A stretch of DNA of 64,000 bases from Larimichthys crocea. Taxonomy: Eukaryota > Chordata > Actinopteri > Sciaenidae. This document shows, piece by piece, positions 47,008 through 59,999 of this stretch. Made by a program: the position numbers and the translations under genes. Below the pieces are notes generated by a model. It saw nothing but the letters and a program-made list of their open reading frames with translations, was not told the origin of the DNA and ran no database searches. The stretch is from NCBI RefSeq assembly GCF_000972845.2, contig NC_040016.1:4980701-5044700 (forward strand), written 5' to 3'. Each line of letters begins with the position of its first letter. The stretch's first letter is position 1.

Positions 47008-48989
47008 GCCAGACAATTTTCTTTACCTTCATATTAAACTATTCACTCCTTATCACTCCAACTTTAGAAAAGATGCTTTATGTTTTTGAACAGATAAACT
47101 GGAGTTCAAGGTCCAAAGTGAGAAGTTCTTTTTGGTCTTGGGTGTTTGGACCTTACATAGCTATCAGTTGTGTATACTAATAACCAAAGTTCATGACCAC
47201 TCACCTACTTATAAACAGATAGCATTCATCAAGTTAAAAGAGTTCTGGGAATTCAACACATTTCATAGAATAAAATGAGAAGCATTTGGAAACAGAAAAA
47301 TGTCCTTGCATGAGGCTACTGTAATTATCACTGAAAGGAAATGAGGTCCAAACGGTAAAAATTAATTATAATAAAGCAGAATTATCCTTTAGAGTGAAGA
47401 ATCCCAAAAGTTCGACCAGATCCAGATCAAACTTGAAGTATAACTTGTGGTTACAAAAAGTTGTGTGTACTTGATACTGATGGTATATAACCCTTCAATA
47501 TTTCACATTTCATGTTTTATTATATCCACTACGCTCAACGTTAAATCTGTGCGTATTAACCCGACACCCCCAGCTCACCACAAACCGGACCTCTGCATGC
47601 CAATTACTCAACAGAATATCTGCGGTGACTATGTGACTGGAAGGTTCATTACCACACTGAACCCGAACCAGCATTAGCCTCTCCAAAGTAAGGTTATATA
47701 CATACTCAATATTGCATATCAATAGGCTGACCTTGACAGTTGCGGTGCCAACATGCCATCTCTCAGAGCTCCGCCGAAGACTTCACAGCTCTATTATAGA
47801 AGTCAGTGGGTCACACTCTGAACAGACATTATTCTCATATTAAGCAGTGATCCGCTCCCACATATGGCCTTCTTCAGACCATTTGTTATTCCACAGGCAA
47901 GCACACACTGCTCTCAGGAAGTCTGCACTTTCTTCATTCCTTTTTTTTTCCTCCTTAAATTTCATTTTTAGTCCTGTGTGGTCAGACCCGTGGAATTTAA
48001 GTGGATAGCATGCAGCACACAATTAAGTCCCCATTGTGCTGAAATAGCACAGATGCTTATTTTTGTTTGTACACTGTAAGTGCCTGTGTTAGAGCACAGT
48101 TGCTTATGTTACTGTATATAAAAGCTCTGATGTCCAGTCACTGAAAATGGTCTCAAATGAACATGATAGCTCACAGTGTGTTATATTCGCCTCCAAAAAA
48201 TGTTGTTTGAGCTGCAAGCTGCAAACCTGCTGTGTATGTTTTTGTTTTGGCACTTTTTCTATCCATGATGTCAGTCATCAGGTCCAAAACAACACTGGAC
48301 TAATTCCCTGAAGAGGCCTCCAAAAGAAGCGGAGAAAAAACAGCTTCGCTTTCTGCATTCCCTTTTAAAACTTGTGTTTGCTACATGAGGGACCTCTGCT
48401 TCCATGTTGCATAGCTTTTGTCTGATAGAGAGGGGATCGACTCGTGAGACTCTTCTTCCCTTCTCCAAGCTGTATCTGTTTTATAGGTCTCCAGTACTCA
48501 ATTTCCATGTTTAAGGCTCAGCCCACAGAAGAGTGGTAGTCGGAGGTGTTAAATTTGCCCTTATCTACCCTCTGCACACACAGAGACACATATTTATGCC
48601 CTTGTGTCTTTACAACAGTGCTATAATTTACTGCCAAATCATCTCATAATGGCACACTGTATTTCATAAAATATAGAGCAGAAAAAGATAGTTTAAGGTT
48701 GATTGTTTAACCACAGAATGTGACTGAATGTGTATATCTGTGGAAACAAGGGTGAACACTGTCAGACAGTAGAAAATGTCATTTTAGGACAAGTAATGAC
48801 AGCATACCTGCAGACACTGCTGGTACTTTATATACAGCTGTCTGTCTACCAATGAGGGTCACAGTGCACCCAGAAATTTTGTGAGAACAGAACATTTATG
48901 TGTTACTTCCTTCACTTTTCCACACAGTTTGAGTGCACTTTACCTCCTGTCTGTGCAGCTAGAGTGCTTTTTATATATGAAATATCTAG
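47008..48989. other. Gene-free flanking sequence
   Basis: No coding exon, RNA gene or repeat was recognised by eye. Confidence 0.4.
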
Positions 48990-49123
48990 GCAATTTATAG
49001 TCACCAATTAACTGCCTGTCTTTGGACTATGGGAGGAAACCAATGCCTGAAAAGACCTCACAGAGCAGCGCTCCAGCCGGGGTTTGAACCCGAAACCTTC
49101 TTGCTGTGAGGAAACACTGCACC
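48990..49123. repeat. Fragment of a widespread fish interspersed repeat
   Basis: Landmarks in order: CACCAATTAACTGCCTGTCT TTGGACTATGGGAGGAAACC, CCAGCCGGGGTTTGAACCCG, AAACCTTCTTGCTGTGAGG, AACACTGCACCC. This order matches a repeat I recall from many fish genomes; the class is not known to me with certainty. The GGTTTGAACC piece is not a functional tRNA B box. Confidence 0.65.
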
Positions 49124-49232
49124 CAGACTGAAACTAATCTCATGCCAAAACATGGTATCGACCTTCTCATCTAACTGTCTCTGAGAAATCAAATGTAACA
49201 CAACTGTAATATGAAGAATTAACTGATTTTTT

Positions 49233-49435
49233 TTTATTGCATTATTATTATTTTTGGCCTTTTCAAGCTTTATTGGATAGAGACAGCTGAAGAGAGACAG
49301 GAATGTGGGGAGAGAGAGATGGTCGAATGACAGGGCGGATTCAAACCCTGGGTCGCTGTGGCAAGGACTGAGCCTTTGTACATGGGACGGACGCTCTGCC
49401 CACTGAGCTAACCAACACCCATTTATTGCATTATT
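49233..49435 (-). mobile_element. tRNA-derived SINE, second copy, with 14-bp target-site duplication
   Basis: Same family and orientation as the copy at 23.4 kb. On the minus strand it has a box A-like TTAGCTCAGTGGGCAGAGCG, then CCCATGTACAAAGGCTCAGT, a box B-like GGGTTTGAATCC, and the tail block CAGCTGTCTCTATCCAATAA then AGCTTGAAAAGGCC. It is flanked by TTTATTGCATTATT at 49233-49246 and again at 49422-49435 (14 of 14 identical), the target-site duplication. The span includes both duplications. Confidence 0.9.
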
Positions 49436-49965
49436 TATATTTATTTATGACATATTTATAAATACTTCAACTTCACTCTAATAAGTGAGCAAACTCAGTC
49501 TGCTGAAGAAATCCCAATAACAGTTTAATCAGTGGAGTTAAGAATGTTTTGATGTCTTGTCGTGATTAAACAGATTAATAGCTTTTTTAATTGGCCTGTT
49601 ATTAATTTGTAGATGTTTTTACATGTACATTTATTACATATTTGCATATAAACAGTTAAATGTTAAACACTGTATTATTTTTTTCATCTGTGTAATAATA
49701 TATCATAATTACAACAATGTCAGTGAACATTTGTTAGCTGTCACCACTTGTTAGTTGCTTCATGTTACCAAATACATTGATAAATACTGGAAAATGTCTT
49801 TATATCTTTTCATTATAGTGTGGTACATTATAGCCAAATAATGGATGTGTGTTTATACTGCTTAATACAAATTAGAAGGGTTTAATCTGAAGAATCAGGT
49901 TTATTGCAAAGTAGGTTTTCACAAACAAGGAAGTTGTCTTTGGTGTTTTTGGTGCAAAACATTAC
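49436..49965. other. AT-rich gene-free sequence
   Basis: No feature recognised. Confidence 0.4.
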
Positions 49966-50294
49966 ACACCAGGTGTGTAGGATTTAGTTGCATCTAGTGA
50001 TGTAATTGCCGCATTGCAATCTCCTCACATCACCCTCGCCTTCCTAGTATAAAGGAGAAACAATGCTTGTTCTGGTGTCTAGACTCAGTATTTAGTTTGT
50101 CTGTTTCAGGCTACTGTAGAAACAGTGTTTCAACAGGGCAGCCTTCATGAAAGAGGATCCACTATTGTAGATATAAAAGGCTCATTTTAAAGTATCTAAA
50201 ACAGATTCTTATTTTCAACTGATTATACGTGCATTTAATCATAGTTATGAATATTATTTTCTATGTCTGCCCCCAATCTTTCACATTAGAGCTT
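49966..50294 (+). mobile_element. MITE family A, copy 5
   Basis: Left landmark GGTGTGTAGGATTTAGTTGC ATCTAGTGATG. Interior landmarks are TTTAGTTTGTCTGTTTCAGG, CTACTGTAGAAACAGTG and GATATAAAAGGCTCATTTTA. The right terminus is worn (CAATCTTTCACATTAGAGC). Confidence 0.8.
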
Positions 50295-51340
50295 GCAGAA
50301 AGATTTTTTTTTAATCAAGTATTAAAAATATAAAACATATGTATAAGTTGTTAAGTTGTCATCAAGATGAAAGAAAGCATCTGTAGGTGTAAAAGCATAA
50401 TGATCAGTGCAAACAGCAAGTTTCCACTTCTACTTCAATCAAGCTCTCTTTTTTGTCTAATTCTATCTACAAATCACTTAGACTCAAGTCTTCACTAAAA
50501 TTTTTGCTTCCTGTCATGGCACAGTTAAAGTGTGTTTTCTAATGGCTGTCATTTCCCTGTACACAACGGTCATTTTTCTGTGTGCTGGAGCTCCAGCCGT
50601 ATGATGTAGAACACAGTGTTCTCATTATGATCACTGAAAATAATCAGAGCATCCATCTGCCCATTTTTACAATATCACCTCTTCTTGCTCACAGTCACTG
50701 CAGGTCTTGTGCATGCATTGGACGAAAAGCAAGGAAAAACAATAGCAACACTGGGTGGTATTAATTTTGGTGTACAGTAGCTGACCTTGGGCATTTTGCA
50801 TACTCATCCATTAGAAAGAAAAAGGTTGCATAGAACATATGAAAAACAGCACACACATTCAAAAATGAGGCATTGCATTATCAGTGTTTAAAAAAAGTGT
50901 CAAGATAGCAACCAAGCAACCAAGTGTCAAGATACTTTCTGCTATTCATGTGTGCAGATAAACAGCCACAGATGGAGACTAATAGAAAGTAGAAGAAACT
51001 TTTAATGTGAGCAGCTTTAGCTGAAATAATGAGCTACCATGGTTGCATAACTTTGGAAAAACAGCCAGGAGAGACACATTTCATGCTGCATTCATGACAT
51101 GTCAGAGTTGTCAAAATTACCAGTTTGGTTAGTGACTTGTAAATAGTGTTCCCATCAACATCCAAGTTGTAATTACAACTGGAATTTTTCCAAAAGCTCT
51201 TAAAGTGGCAGTCCACCAGTTCTACACATAAAGATCAGTCTACTCATAATGAGGAAAACTAATCACTCTGTGAAAATAGTTGTTTCAACTCTTCTGTAGC
51301 TCAACAACAACTTTGATGATGGCTTCAGGTTCAAGTGACA
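50295..51340. other. Gene-free flanking sequence
   Basis: A short duplicated phrase, AAGTGTCAAGATA, occurs near 50896-50935. Otherwise no feature was recognised. Confidence 0.4.
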
Positions 51341-51531
51341 TTAAAGGTCCAGTATGCAGGACTCTGACCCTGTTCAGAGCCAGTGTTCAGTTTGTCTGTT
51401 CTGGGCTACCGTAGAAACATTCTAAAGTAACAAAAAACAATTCTTATTTATTATTGATTATACACTGATGATAACATACTTGTGAATATTTTACCAATAG
51501 ATCCTCCTAAGTAAGCATTTAGCGCACAGGG
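51341..51531 (+). mobile_element. MITE family A, copy 6 (internally deleted)
   Basis: Starts TTAAAGGTCCAGTATGCAGG. It jumps early to the central landmarks AGAGCCAGTGTTCAGTTTG, TTCTGGGCTACCGTAGAAAC and TTGATTATACACTGATG, then a worn right end near CCAATAGATCCTCCTAAG. About half the length of the fuller copies. Confidence 0.75.
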
Positions 51532-52359
51532 TCTCACAGGTCTAACAAAAAATGCTATTATGTTGAATTTTCCTCATAAAATGGATCCATTTATTTGATG
51601 AAAAACAGACGTCTTCAGTTTTTCAATAAGGTTGATCCACAGACAAAGACAACACGTTATTTTTGAATAATTGGACCATAATTTTCAAGAGGTTATATTT
51701 TGAAAAACAAACTGTCATTAGACAGAAATTAACAGTATTTAGAATATGATGATTCTTCAGTATAATCCTGCTGACTGCTACATACAGCTTTACCTAAATA
51801 AGGGGGGGGGGCATGAAGCACTGCAGTGATGGATACTGGTAATTACTTTTAGTGATCTCATTTAACCCTACACACTCGCACACGTTTAATTGCCTGGAAC
51901 AGAAAAACACAAATCGAGTTAATCTGGTGTAAGGGGATCTCATGTGGAGAGAGTCTTGAAGAGTGATTGGAGCGGGGCGGCGCTTCATCTCTGCAGACAG
52001 GGCGTGGCTGTGGACTCCTATGGGTTCTCTATGGAGAGAAGATTAATACGACTCTGATCTCTATCCCACAGAGGGTATTATCTCGGTTAGAGAGCCAGAG
52101 TTTGTGCACCGTGTGTGTGTGGATGGGTGAAGGAGAGAGAAATCTGATTAATTGTACGCTGTTAGAGTAGCAGTAATATAAAATACAAATGCACAAAACT
52201 GAAAGCATCAACATATTTCACTTCTGCCCCTTTTGCACTATAGTGGTGTAACACTGTCTCTGTTTATGTCACAAAATATCTGTGGATTAATAATTAAAGA
52301 CGATGTGGCATACACCAGAGGTTGTTAAAGGTCATATTTCCCTGTCATTTCTACACTTT
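51532..52359. other. Gene-free flanking sequence
   Basis: Contains a run of nine G near 51801-51810. No gene or repeat family was recognised. Confidence 0.4.
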
Positions 52360-52865
52360 CTATGTGTACTTTTATGTGTAGCTGCCAAAAAAATATAAAA
52401 GCTGGGTGGAAATGAATCGGCAAGTGGTAACAGGGTTTAAAAGTGTGAAAATTTCAGGCAGCAACCCCCATTGCTGTGAAGTGAAGCCAATGCTGAAGTG
52501 CCAAAAACTGCAGGTCCTCTTGAGGCTACAGAACAAGTCTCCATAAGTCCACATATTAAAAACTTCACAGCAGAAATAAACTGTTTATAGCCTGGTACAA
52601 AAAATGTTTTTGGTCTGTTTAGCCAATTGCATTCATGACAACTGTACTGAGTACAGTATAGGCTGAAATTTTCTCAAACTAACTTGTTCAAATTATATTA
52701 AGTCTTAAAGTGACTAACTGCTTTGATTGACAGGTGTGTGCCATTACACGTGGCTTGTTCCAGCTTCTTTGTGACATTCAGCCCACCTCAGCTCAACCCA
52801 TGACAGGGACACCACTTTCTGAGCTTCAGAAACCGAGGTAAATATTTAATACAGTCTATGGAAAA
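52360..52865. repeat. Interspersed repeat copy (fish family, class unknown)
   Basis: Landmarks in order: GTGAAGCCAATGCTGAAGTG CCAAAAACTGCAG, CTTGAGGCTACAGAACAAGT CTCCATAAGTCC, ACTTCACAGCAGAAATAAAC, TATAGCCTGGTACAAAAAAT, CTTTGATTGACAGGTGTGTG and AATACAGTCTATGG. I recall the order from dispersed repeats of other fish genomes. The limits are approximate. Confidence 0.5.
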
Positions 52866-55800
52866 TTCAAGTCAGACGTTCACTGGGTGACAAAAACTGA
52901 AAAACTATTTACAAAAAGCCTCTCTTGTCAGTTTGGCATGCACTTTTGAGACAGTCCCTAACTTCATTTTGTCTCTTCCTCATCAGCTGACAAATGTGCT
53001 GGCTTCAGTATCAGATCATGAGGTAAAAATAACACTCTATGTCATTGATGCTGGTGCTGGCTATATCTCTTCATATGCAAATAATGTATTCATTTATATT
53101 TTTAGTTTAAAAGTTTTGTCAGTAAATGAACAGATTAATCCCCCCACTCATCTGAGATCAGTGTAATTGATTTATGTACATGTATTCTCTGCAGATCCAT
53201 ATTGTATCGCCTTCATGAAAGGATCATCTCTGTTATCTGCAAATGTGTCTTTGTTGTTTTGGTCATGCATGTCTAACATTTAATCCATAATTAATCAATA
53301 AACATATGCAATCCCTTTACGAATAAACAGAGCAATTTGCACTCAGTGCAGCATATCAATAGCCCGTATGACAAACATGACACTGCTGTCACTGGATAGC
53401 AGAGATTCATCAATACTTCATGAACCGATAAACATTTGTGCCCAGTCTGATCGTATCTGTGCGATGAACGATGGCATCTCTCTCTCTTTTTTTCATCAGC
53501 CAATCTAACAGCACAGGAAATTAAGAGAAACAAGAGCCAGACAGAGATTCACATCACGTCTGTGTTTTATTTCCAGTGTTTGAAGGTTAACAAGGACTCT
53601 GCTTTTTAGGTGCAAGTCTTGAAGCATGTTTGCCAAATGGCTTTAGAAGTGCATAGAGGGAAAATGTTTACTTTCACCACCCTTTTGATAAACTCCAGAA
53701 AACTATGGAAGGGAAGTTAAATCAGAGAGGCTTAGGTAGTGAAACTGTGTTTTACAAAGATAGGGACATATTTGAAGGCTTCTGACAGCCAATTTAGAGC
53801 TAGTGAGAGAGATTTCTTTTTTAAACCTTACAACCCTGACACAGACTGGACAAGGAAATTTCTGTTCTTTGATAAGCTTCATCTCCTTCCTCTGCAGCAC
53901 TTTTGTTTATTTCATCCCACACCTTCTCTGTTCTCTCCATTTCTTCTTCCAGTTTCTCGTAGCAATAAGCACAATTTTCCCCCTTGAAGATGTTCTATAG
54001 AGGTTGTAGGATGATTAAATATCTTTATAAATTCACATGAAGTAGAATATCTAATCCCTTAAGCTTGCTGGCATCATCTAACTGGATCCCTTCTGCTTTT
54101 ATCAAATTTAACAGCCACCGCTAATTCATCTTCTTTTCGATAAACAAACTTTCATCTCGTCAAACAAGGACAAAGAAATCATTTCAGGCAGATCAAATGT
54201 GCTTTTTGAACTGGGAAAATAGCATAACCTACACTCAACTGCGTTTGTTCCTTTAGGTCCATTACAGCTGGAGGAAGGTTCATCAGCTCTATAGAAATGA
54301 GAGAACCTGACATTATCCAAATGTTTCCACATCCATAAGCATCATCGGAAAGGTCTGTAATAATGCATATTTAATTATATTCCTCAAATCATGAAGGTCA
54401 CTGCTGCTGAACCCATAGATCAATACGTCTGCATGACCTGGCAAGTTAATATGCTCGTATTCCCACCGCAATTTCTGACTGATTGGTGATGATTCTTTTT
54501 TACCATCATTCATGTGCTGCTAATAAAATGATCAAAAACGTCTGACATGATTTCCATCTAACTGCGATGCACTGGAGATGAAAATTTGATGAAAGATTTT
54601 TTTTTTTCCTGCATTTGGTTGTGGTGTTCACAGATAGACACAGATCGACCTACTGCTCTGCTTCCTGTAAACATCTCAGAAATAGATTTGCAAAGTTCTT
54701 CCTCTGCAGGCCTTACTTGTGCAGTGTGACTGCCATCACTCACAGAGCAGCTCATTTTCTTTACTGCAAGCTAAAAATGACCTGACTGCTCTGTTATGAG
54801 AGATGGTAGTTGTTCCTCCTTTCAATACAATGATGTATGGCTCTTGCGCTGAGTGGGCATGTGTTACCTATAGACTATAGGACAGATCAATACTAAAGCT
54901 AGCAGAGCTTGTATCCAAAGCATAAATCTCCAAGACATCTGAAGAATGGAGCAGCAGCACTCTGACGGAGTGCTAACTCCCTCCTCATCACCTGTGATTC
55001 TCAAGCCTCTCCCTGCCTTGACCCAATCACACAAACACCATGACCACCACTCCCATCACACCATCCCACTTTGACATGGGAGTTAGAAATAAGATCCAGT
55101 GCACCCCCAAGGTCACTGTCACAGTTTCTCAGGCTCCTGTGATGATACGATACACTTCACACTGTCTCAGAGAGTTAAATGAATCTTCAAGTGCAGACGT
55201 ACAAGGGAGAGATCCAGTGATGTTCCAGACTTTACAATAAACAACGTATCAGATGGTGAAAGAAGTCGAAGATATTGATAGCTCTGTCTGCTGAGGCTCT
55301 ATGATGCTGCTGCCGGCGGAAGCTTGCTAGTTTTTTAGATTCCCAACAACACAGCACATGCTTTAAAACCAAAAATAAATTTTGAGTTTTTAATGTCAAC
55401 AGTGATCAGTAAGGCCTTGAGGATGAGCCTCACCTGACCTCAAACTAAATTATGAACCAGCAAAGAGAGAGAAAAGCATCTGCTTAAAGAAAGTGTTTAA
55501 AAGAACACCAGTGCAGACTGGTTTCCATGAATATTTGATGCATCAGTCCTTCAGTGCAAAGTGTGGCACATTATTTAATGTCCCTAATGGTGTTAACTCC
55601 TCCTCTGCTGATGTAAAAGTGAGCAGCTTGTCTTGTTATATCTGAGAAATAGCACTCATTGTGTTGAGGCATACAGTCAAAGCATTGTCTCTTTGTTGGT
55701 TTTCTCCAGAAATTACAGCGCTTTCCAAAAGCACATTTCTCAACTTTAGTTAGAGGTGTCTTATTACCTGAGAACACTTTTTCTTCTTTTAATTAAAACA

Positions 55801-58800
55801 TTTGGTTGCGGCGGCAGGTTGGAATGGTTTCTCAAAGGTAGAGGCATACGTCACAGAGAGGATTATGAGAATCTAACATGGGAGAGGAAAAGGTGCTTAA
55901 CTGTGGAATTACAGCTGAAATGAGTTTTTAATCATGCAGTTAATGTTGGGGAAATGTGAAGCCCAGAGACGGTGCAAATTGCCTCCATGAGGGATAAGAC
56001 ACCATCAGGGGAGCCAAGTGGACAGATTACTTTACATCAGATTGCATCTTGGTGGAAACAATAGAATTACGTGTATTTACTCTCACCTCCACTATTTCCA
56101 TTAAGTTTGGTAATGGTGGAATTTAATATGCACAATAAAGTTAGCAAACTCGAGACCTGCTTAAGTTGCAACTTCTACCTTGTGTAGAACATGAAAGCCA
56201 AAGGTCACATGGACTTATTAGCCACAGCTAATCTTATTTTAGTCTTTAATGCTTGCATGGCTTCATTGCAACAAAAACATTATTTCTACTTATTTTCTAG
56301 CCCTCACTGGAAGAGCAGGAGAGCTGAATGTGCTCCTGTTAATGAGATGCTGGTTATCTCTATAGCACACTGCCTCCCACCCTCTCCCAGCACTGCATTA
56401 TTGTGCATCAGAGAGGAACTCTCAGTGTCATTAGTGATGAAAGAGGGTAATGGAACAGAGTCTACCAAGTTTCATGCTGGGTTACCATGACCCAGCTGGA
56501 GTAAAAGACCTGGATGGAGAGGTCTGATTATCTGGGATCTAGTATGTAAAAATCAGTGGCTGGAAATAAAATGGAGACATGTTGTGCCTGCCACTTCCGC
56601 ACAGGTAGTTCTGGGGCTCCATGCCCTGTTTTATCCATCTACTAAATGAATAGATCACAGTGAGCAATTATAAAAATGATCCCTCTTGTCAGTGGCTTTG
56701 GAAAAGTTCTCATCCTGAGAAATTTTAAGGCTCATTTGCAGCATAATGTGAGCCAAAGATTCAGAGTCCATCGTCCTCAGGAGCACGCCTTGCTTATGCA
56801 TAAATGGATGATGAATACCGTCATGATTAGAGATTCATCTTTCATCGCTACGACCAAAGTTCCCGAGAGCAACAAGTCAAATGGCTTGTGTAATCTTCAC
56901 CATAGAGGGCTTGTTTCCTTTTTAATTCAGGCAGAGAAAGCCAGAGAGAGGGGCCCGCTGATTGTAATTCCCCAAAGCATTTCATTATTTCAGCCTGTGT
57001 GATAACATCTTTAATTCCATTTTAAATAGGTTTATATGTCCATCATAAAATACTCCCTCGTGGGTTTAATTATTGCTATAAGATAAGAGAGACTATGGGA
57101 AGAGAGCTTGGACAAAAAAGGGAGAAAGTCATTTCTAAAGATGGAGACACAAATTATGTAGCTCGGTGTCTGATGCTGTCCTTGTTATTGCTTATCGCTT
57201 GTGACATCACTTCCTGTAGCTTTCATTCGTTTGGCTTAATCTTGTCATCTATTCAGCACAGACAATGGAACTGCAGCATCTGCTATGAGCCTGACACAAA
57301 GAGGCTTATTATGGCAAGATTAAGTGTAATCTGAAATTTTCCCGTTTCAAGGGGCTTTTGACAATCACAAGACTGTAGATGTTACCAGCAACCCATTTTG
57401 ACGATGAATACATTCACCTATGCTTGCTTTCTCCCTGCTGCTTTTGAACATTACACACTTTGAAAATATAAGCATGGCTATTTGCAGTGATTACAGAGAG
57501 TAGCTCTCTTCAGAACTATACACATGTGTGCACAATCATTTTCACCTATGTATTCGCATTTTCCTTCTCACACTGGTTCTCTTGCTCTCTGACACCAGGG
57601 ATTCACACTGGCATACACACAACAAATCCACACATGACTAACAGCGGATGCTCTGAAGCCTCTTTCTGTCACCTTCAGATGCAATGCTCTCTGACTAAAA
57701 ATGTTATGTCAACCATAAAATTTACTTCAATTCAGCTACTTGGAAATTCAATTTTGTTAAATACAAATTTATTGTGGTGATAAATGAACTCAATTCTGTA
57801 ATTTTCTTTTTTTGTTTTCATCCTGACTAAAAAAAAAAATGTTAGTCTGAAGCCTGAAGAATATGCTGCATGGTAATATGGGCTTTCTCTTAATCAGTCT
57901 TCATATATACTGATGATATTTATCAGAACTATTGTCTCTTGACTTGTGGTAACCTTTATCACTCCCACATACTTTGTAAGAGTTAGGTAAGCTCTGTTTA
58001 GCACTTCATCTGCTGCCGGAAATGATCACCTCTGAGAACTTGCCTGAAGAGATAGAAGTGAGACGTACTTCTTAGGCTTTGCCGCCAAACTAAGCTCTTG
58101 TTCTCAGGTAAAAGACATAGAAGTCAGAAAGCACAGTTCTTCTGTAAAACAATATCTGCAGTGACTTCTCTCTCACTATCTTAATCAGTACCTGAAGTTT
58201 AAACCATAAGGAGATGTTAACTATTGGTAGAAAGCCTCCATCACTACAAAACTATATATTCTGGACCTGTGAAAGGTTACAATTAACAGTGAATATTCTC
58301 TGAAGTTTGAATTCCCCTTACTGTATTGACTAAGTGTCAGTTGAAGTCAACATTACTGATGGGAGCTTTATTGCTCCACTTAATGAATGATGTTTTATTA
58401 ATGGCCATGTAATAAGATTACCTTTATCTCAGTGAAAGTCATCAATCTTTGCCCCCTGCTGTGCACCACTGTGAACACTCATTAAGCTCTGAATAGATCT
58501 AGTTCTCTCAAGCTATGGAGGACCTACAAAGCACTGTAACCTGCATGAACATGAAGCAGTTAATTCATAGACATCTCATTGAAAAATGAAATGACTGATT
58601 ATCAAGGGACATTATGAATATAAACATGTCAAAAGATATGTTTGCAAATAAAAAGCAGAGAAAAAGGTTACATATATTATTTGTTTTTCATTGTTTGTAG
58701 ATTTATCAACTGGCTCCTCCTTTTAAATCACATTTATTGACTCTATTAGCATTCACAAGGCACTTGAAAGCATTTAAAGCAATGCTAGTTGATGTATTTC

Positions 58801-59649
58801 AGAAGCATTTTCTTGTTATAACAAACCTGATTGAATCCAACTTTAAAGCATGACTTCTACTGGAATGGAAGACTCAACATGTTCACCAAATGGGTGCAGA
58901 ATAGAGCACTTGTAAAGCTGTATCCCAACCCCTTCTTATTTGTCTTTGGTCCACTGGAACATAAACAGAGGGACTTAAAGTACTTGTAAAAAATTGTAAG
59001 GTCATAACTTTATTATTGCACTCCTTTAACGAAGATATTACTTCACTAATTGAAACACATTAATCTGGCAAGAGTGTAATCACTGGTTATTATTGCTTTA
59101 GATGAACAGAAACAGACACATAAGAGCTCCAAAGAGTCCAGGAGGAGTTGGAGTACTGGTTAAACACTTTAAGACTGACGTTGTCACCAAACTGTATTAT
59201 TGAAATTTGGTTTAACATCAAGATCTGCAGCCTGTGCTTTTCTCCTGAGGGGAAAATACTGTATTATATGTTTTTATTTACTTATTTAGCTGCTGACTCA
59301 TATACTCGTATATACTTTGGAAATGGTTATTACTGTATGTGGCTAGTTAAACAGTCGTATTGCTGATAAAGTTGGGGATTTAGACAATCTTCCACACAGA
59401 AAGGTGAAAAGGCAGTAACGCTGCCAGAACACGTCAGGACATAATCAGCCAACCTGACGAGCTGCATGGACGTTCTGTGTGTTTCTCATACCATGTGTGC
59501 GTTCTTGAGGAAATGAAGTGCTTTCTACTTATCACGGGACTCACACGGGACTACTGAATGTATTTTTCTTAAAGTGAAAAATCTGTTTTACTTTGATTTA
59601 ACGACAATCAGGTATTTAACAAATTTAACATATTTGAAAATTATCCTCA
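52866..59649. other. Gene-free flanking sequence with candidate conserved non-coding blocks
   Basis: The longest stretch with few recognisable repeats. Segments 54100-54540 and 56660-57370 have balanced composition, little low-complexity sequence and several developmental transcription-factor-like motifs (TAATGCATATTTAATTA, TTATGCATAAAT, ACAATGG). Short open frames inside (for example 56676-57002) have no recognisable domain. No exon was identified. Confidence 0.35.
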
Positions 59650-59775
59650 GATTCAGCCAATAGAGCAACATCATCTGCGTATGTTCCTTAATATCAAGAG
59701 CCAAGTAATTTACATATATTGTAAACAGTGTAGGAAAAGGAACAGCACCTTGTTTAACACCAACGACAATACAGC
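59650..59775 (-). mobile_element. LINE reverse-transcriptase fragment (GVKQG...YADD), frameshifted
   Basis: On the minus strand one frame reads VGVKQGAVPFPTLFTIYVN then YLALDIK, the reverse-transcriptase motif 'GV-[RK]-QG-x-x-x-S-P-x-LF-x-x-[YF]-x-N-x-LA'. A few bases later, in a different frame, comes TYADDVALLAES, containing the catalytic YADD box (complement of about 59658-59681). The residues normally between the two motifs are deleted and the frame is broken, so this is an inactive remnant. The style is that of L1/Tx1- or RTE-like elements; the clade is not certain. Confidence 0.85.
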
Positions 59776-59999
59776 AGTATGTACAGTATTAGAAAATCTA
59801 CTAGCCTATATGTCCCTAAAAGTAAAGTAAGTCTCCCAACATACAAAAGTAGATTTACTTGTGCACTTACTTCTTGTTCTGAGAATAGTTGAAATTGAAT
59901 GAATGTGATCGATGTAGGCTTGATTTATTTATTTATTTTTAAAATTTTCTTTTTGCTTCTAAATCCATTCAGCTTGACAGCCAAGTATTCTACAGTATT
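59776..59999. other. AT-rich sequence flanking the LINE fragment
   Basis: May contain more decayed LINE sequence, but no further motif was recognised. Confidence 0.3.

Noticed and set aside
49060..49100. B-box-like GGGGTTTGAACCCG
   Set aside because: Part of a widespread dispersed repeat, with no tRNA cloverleaf.
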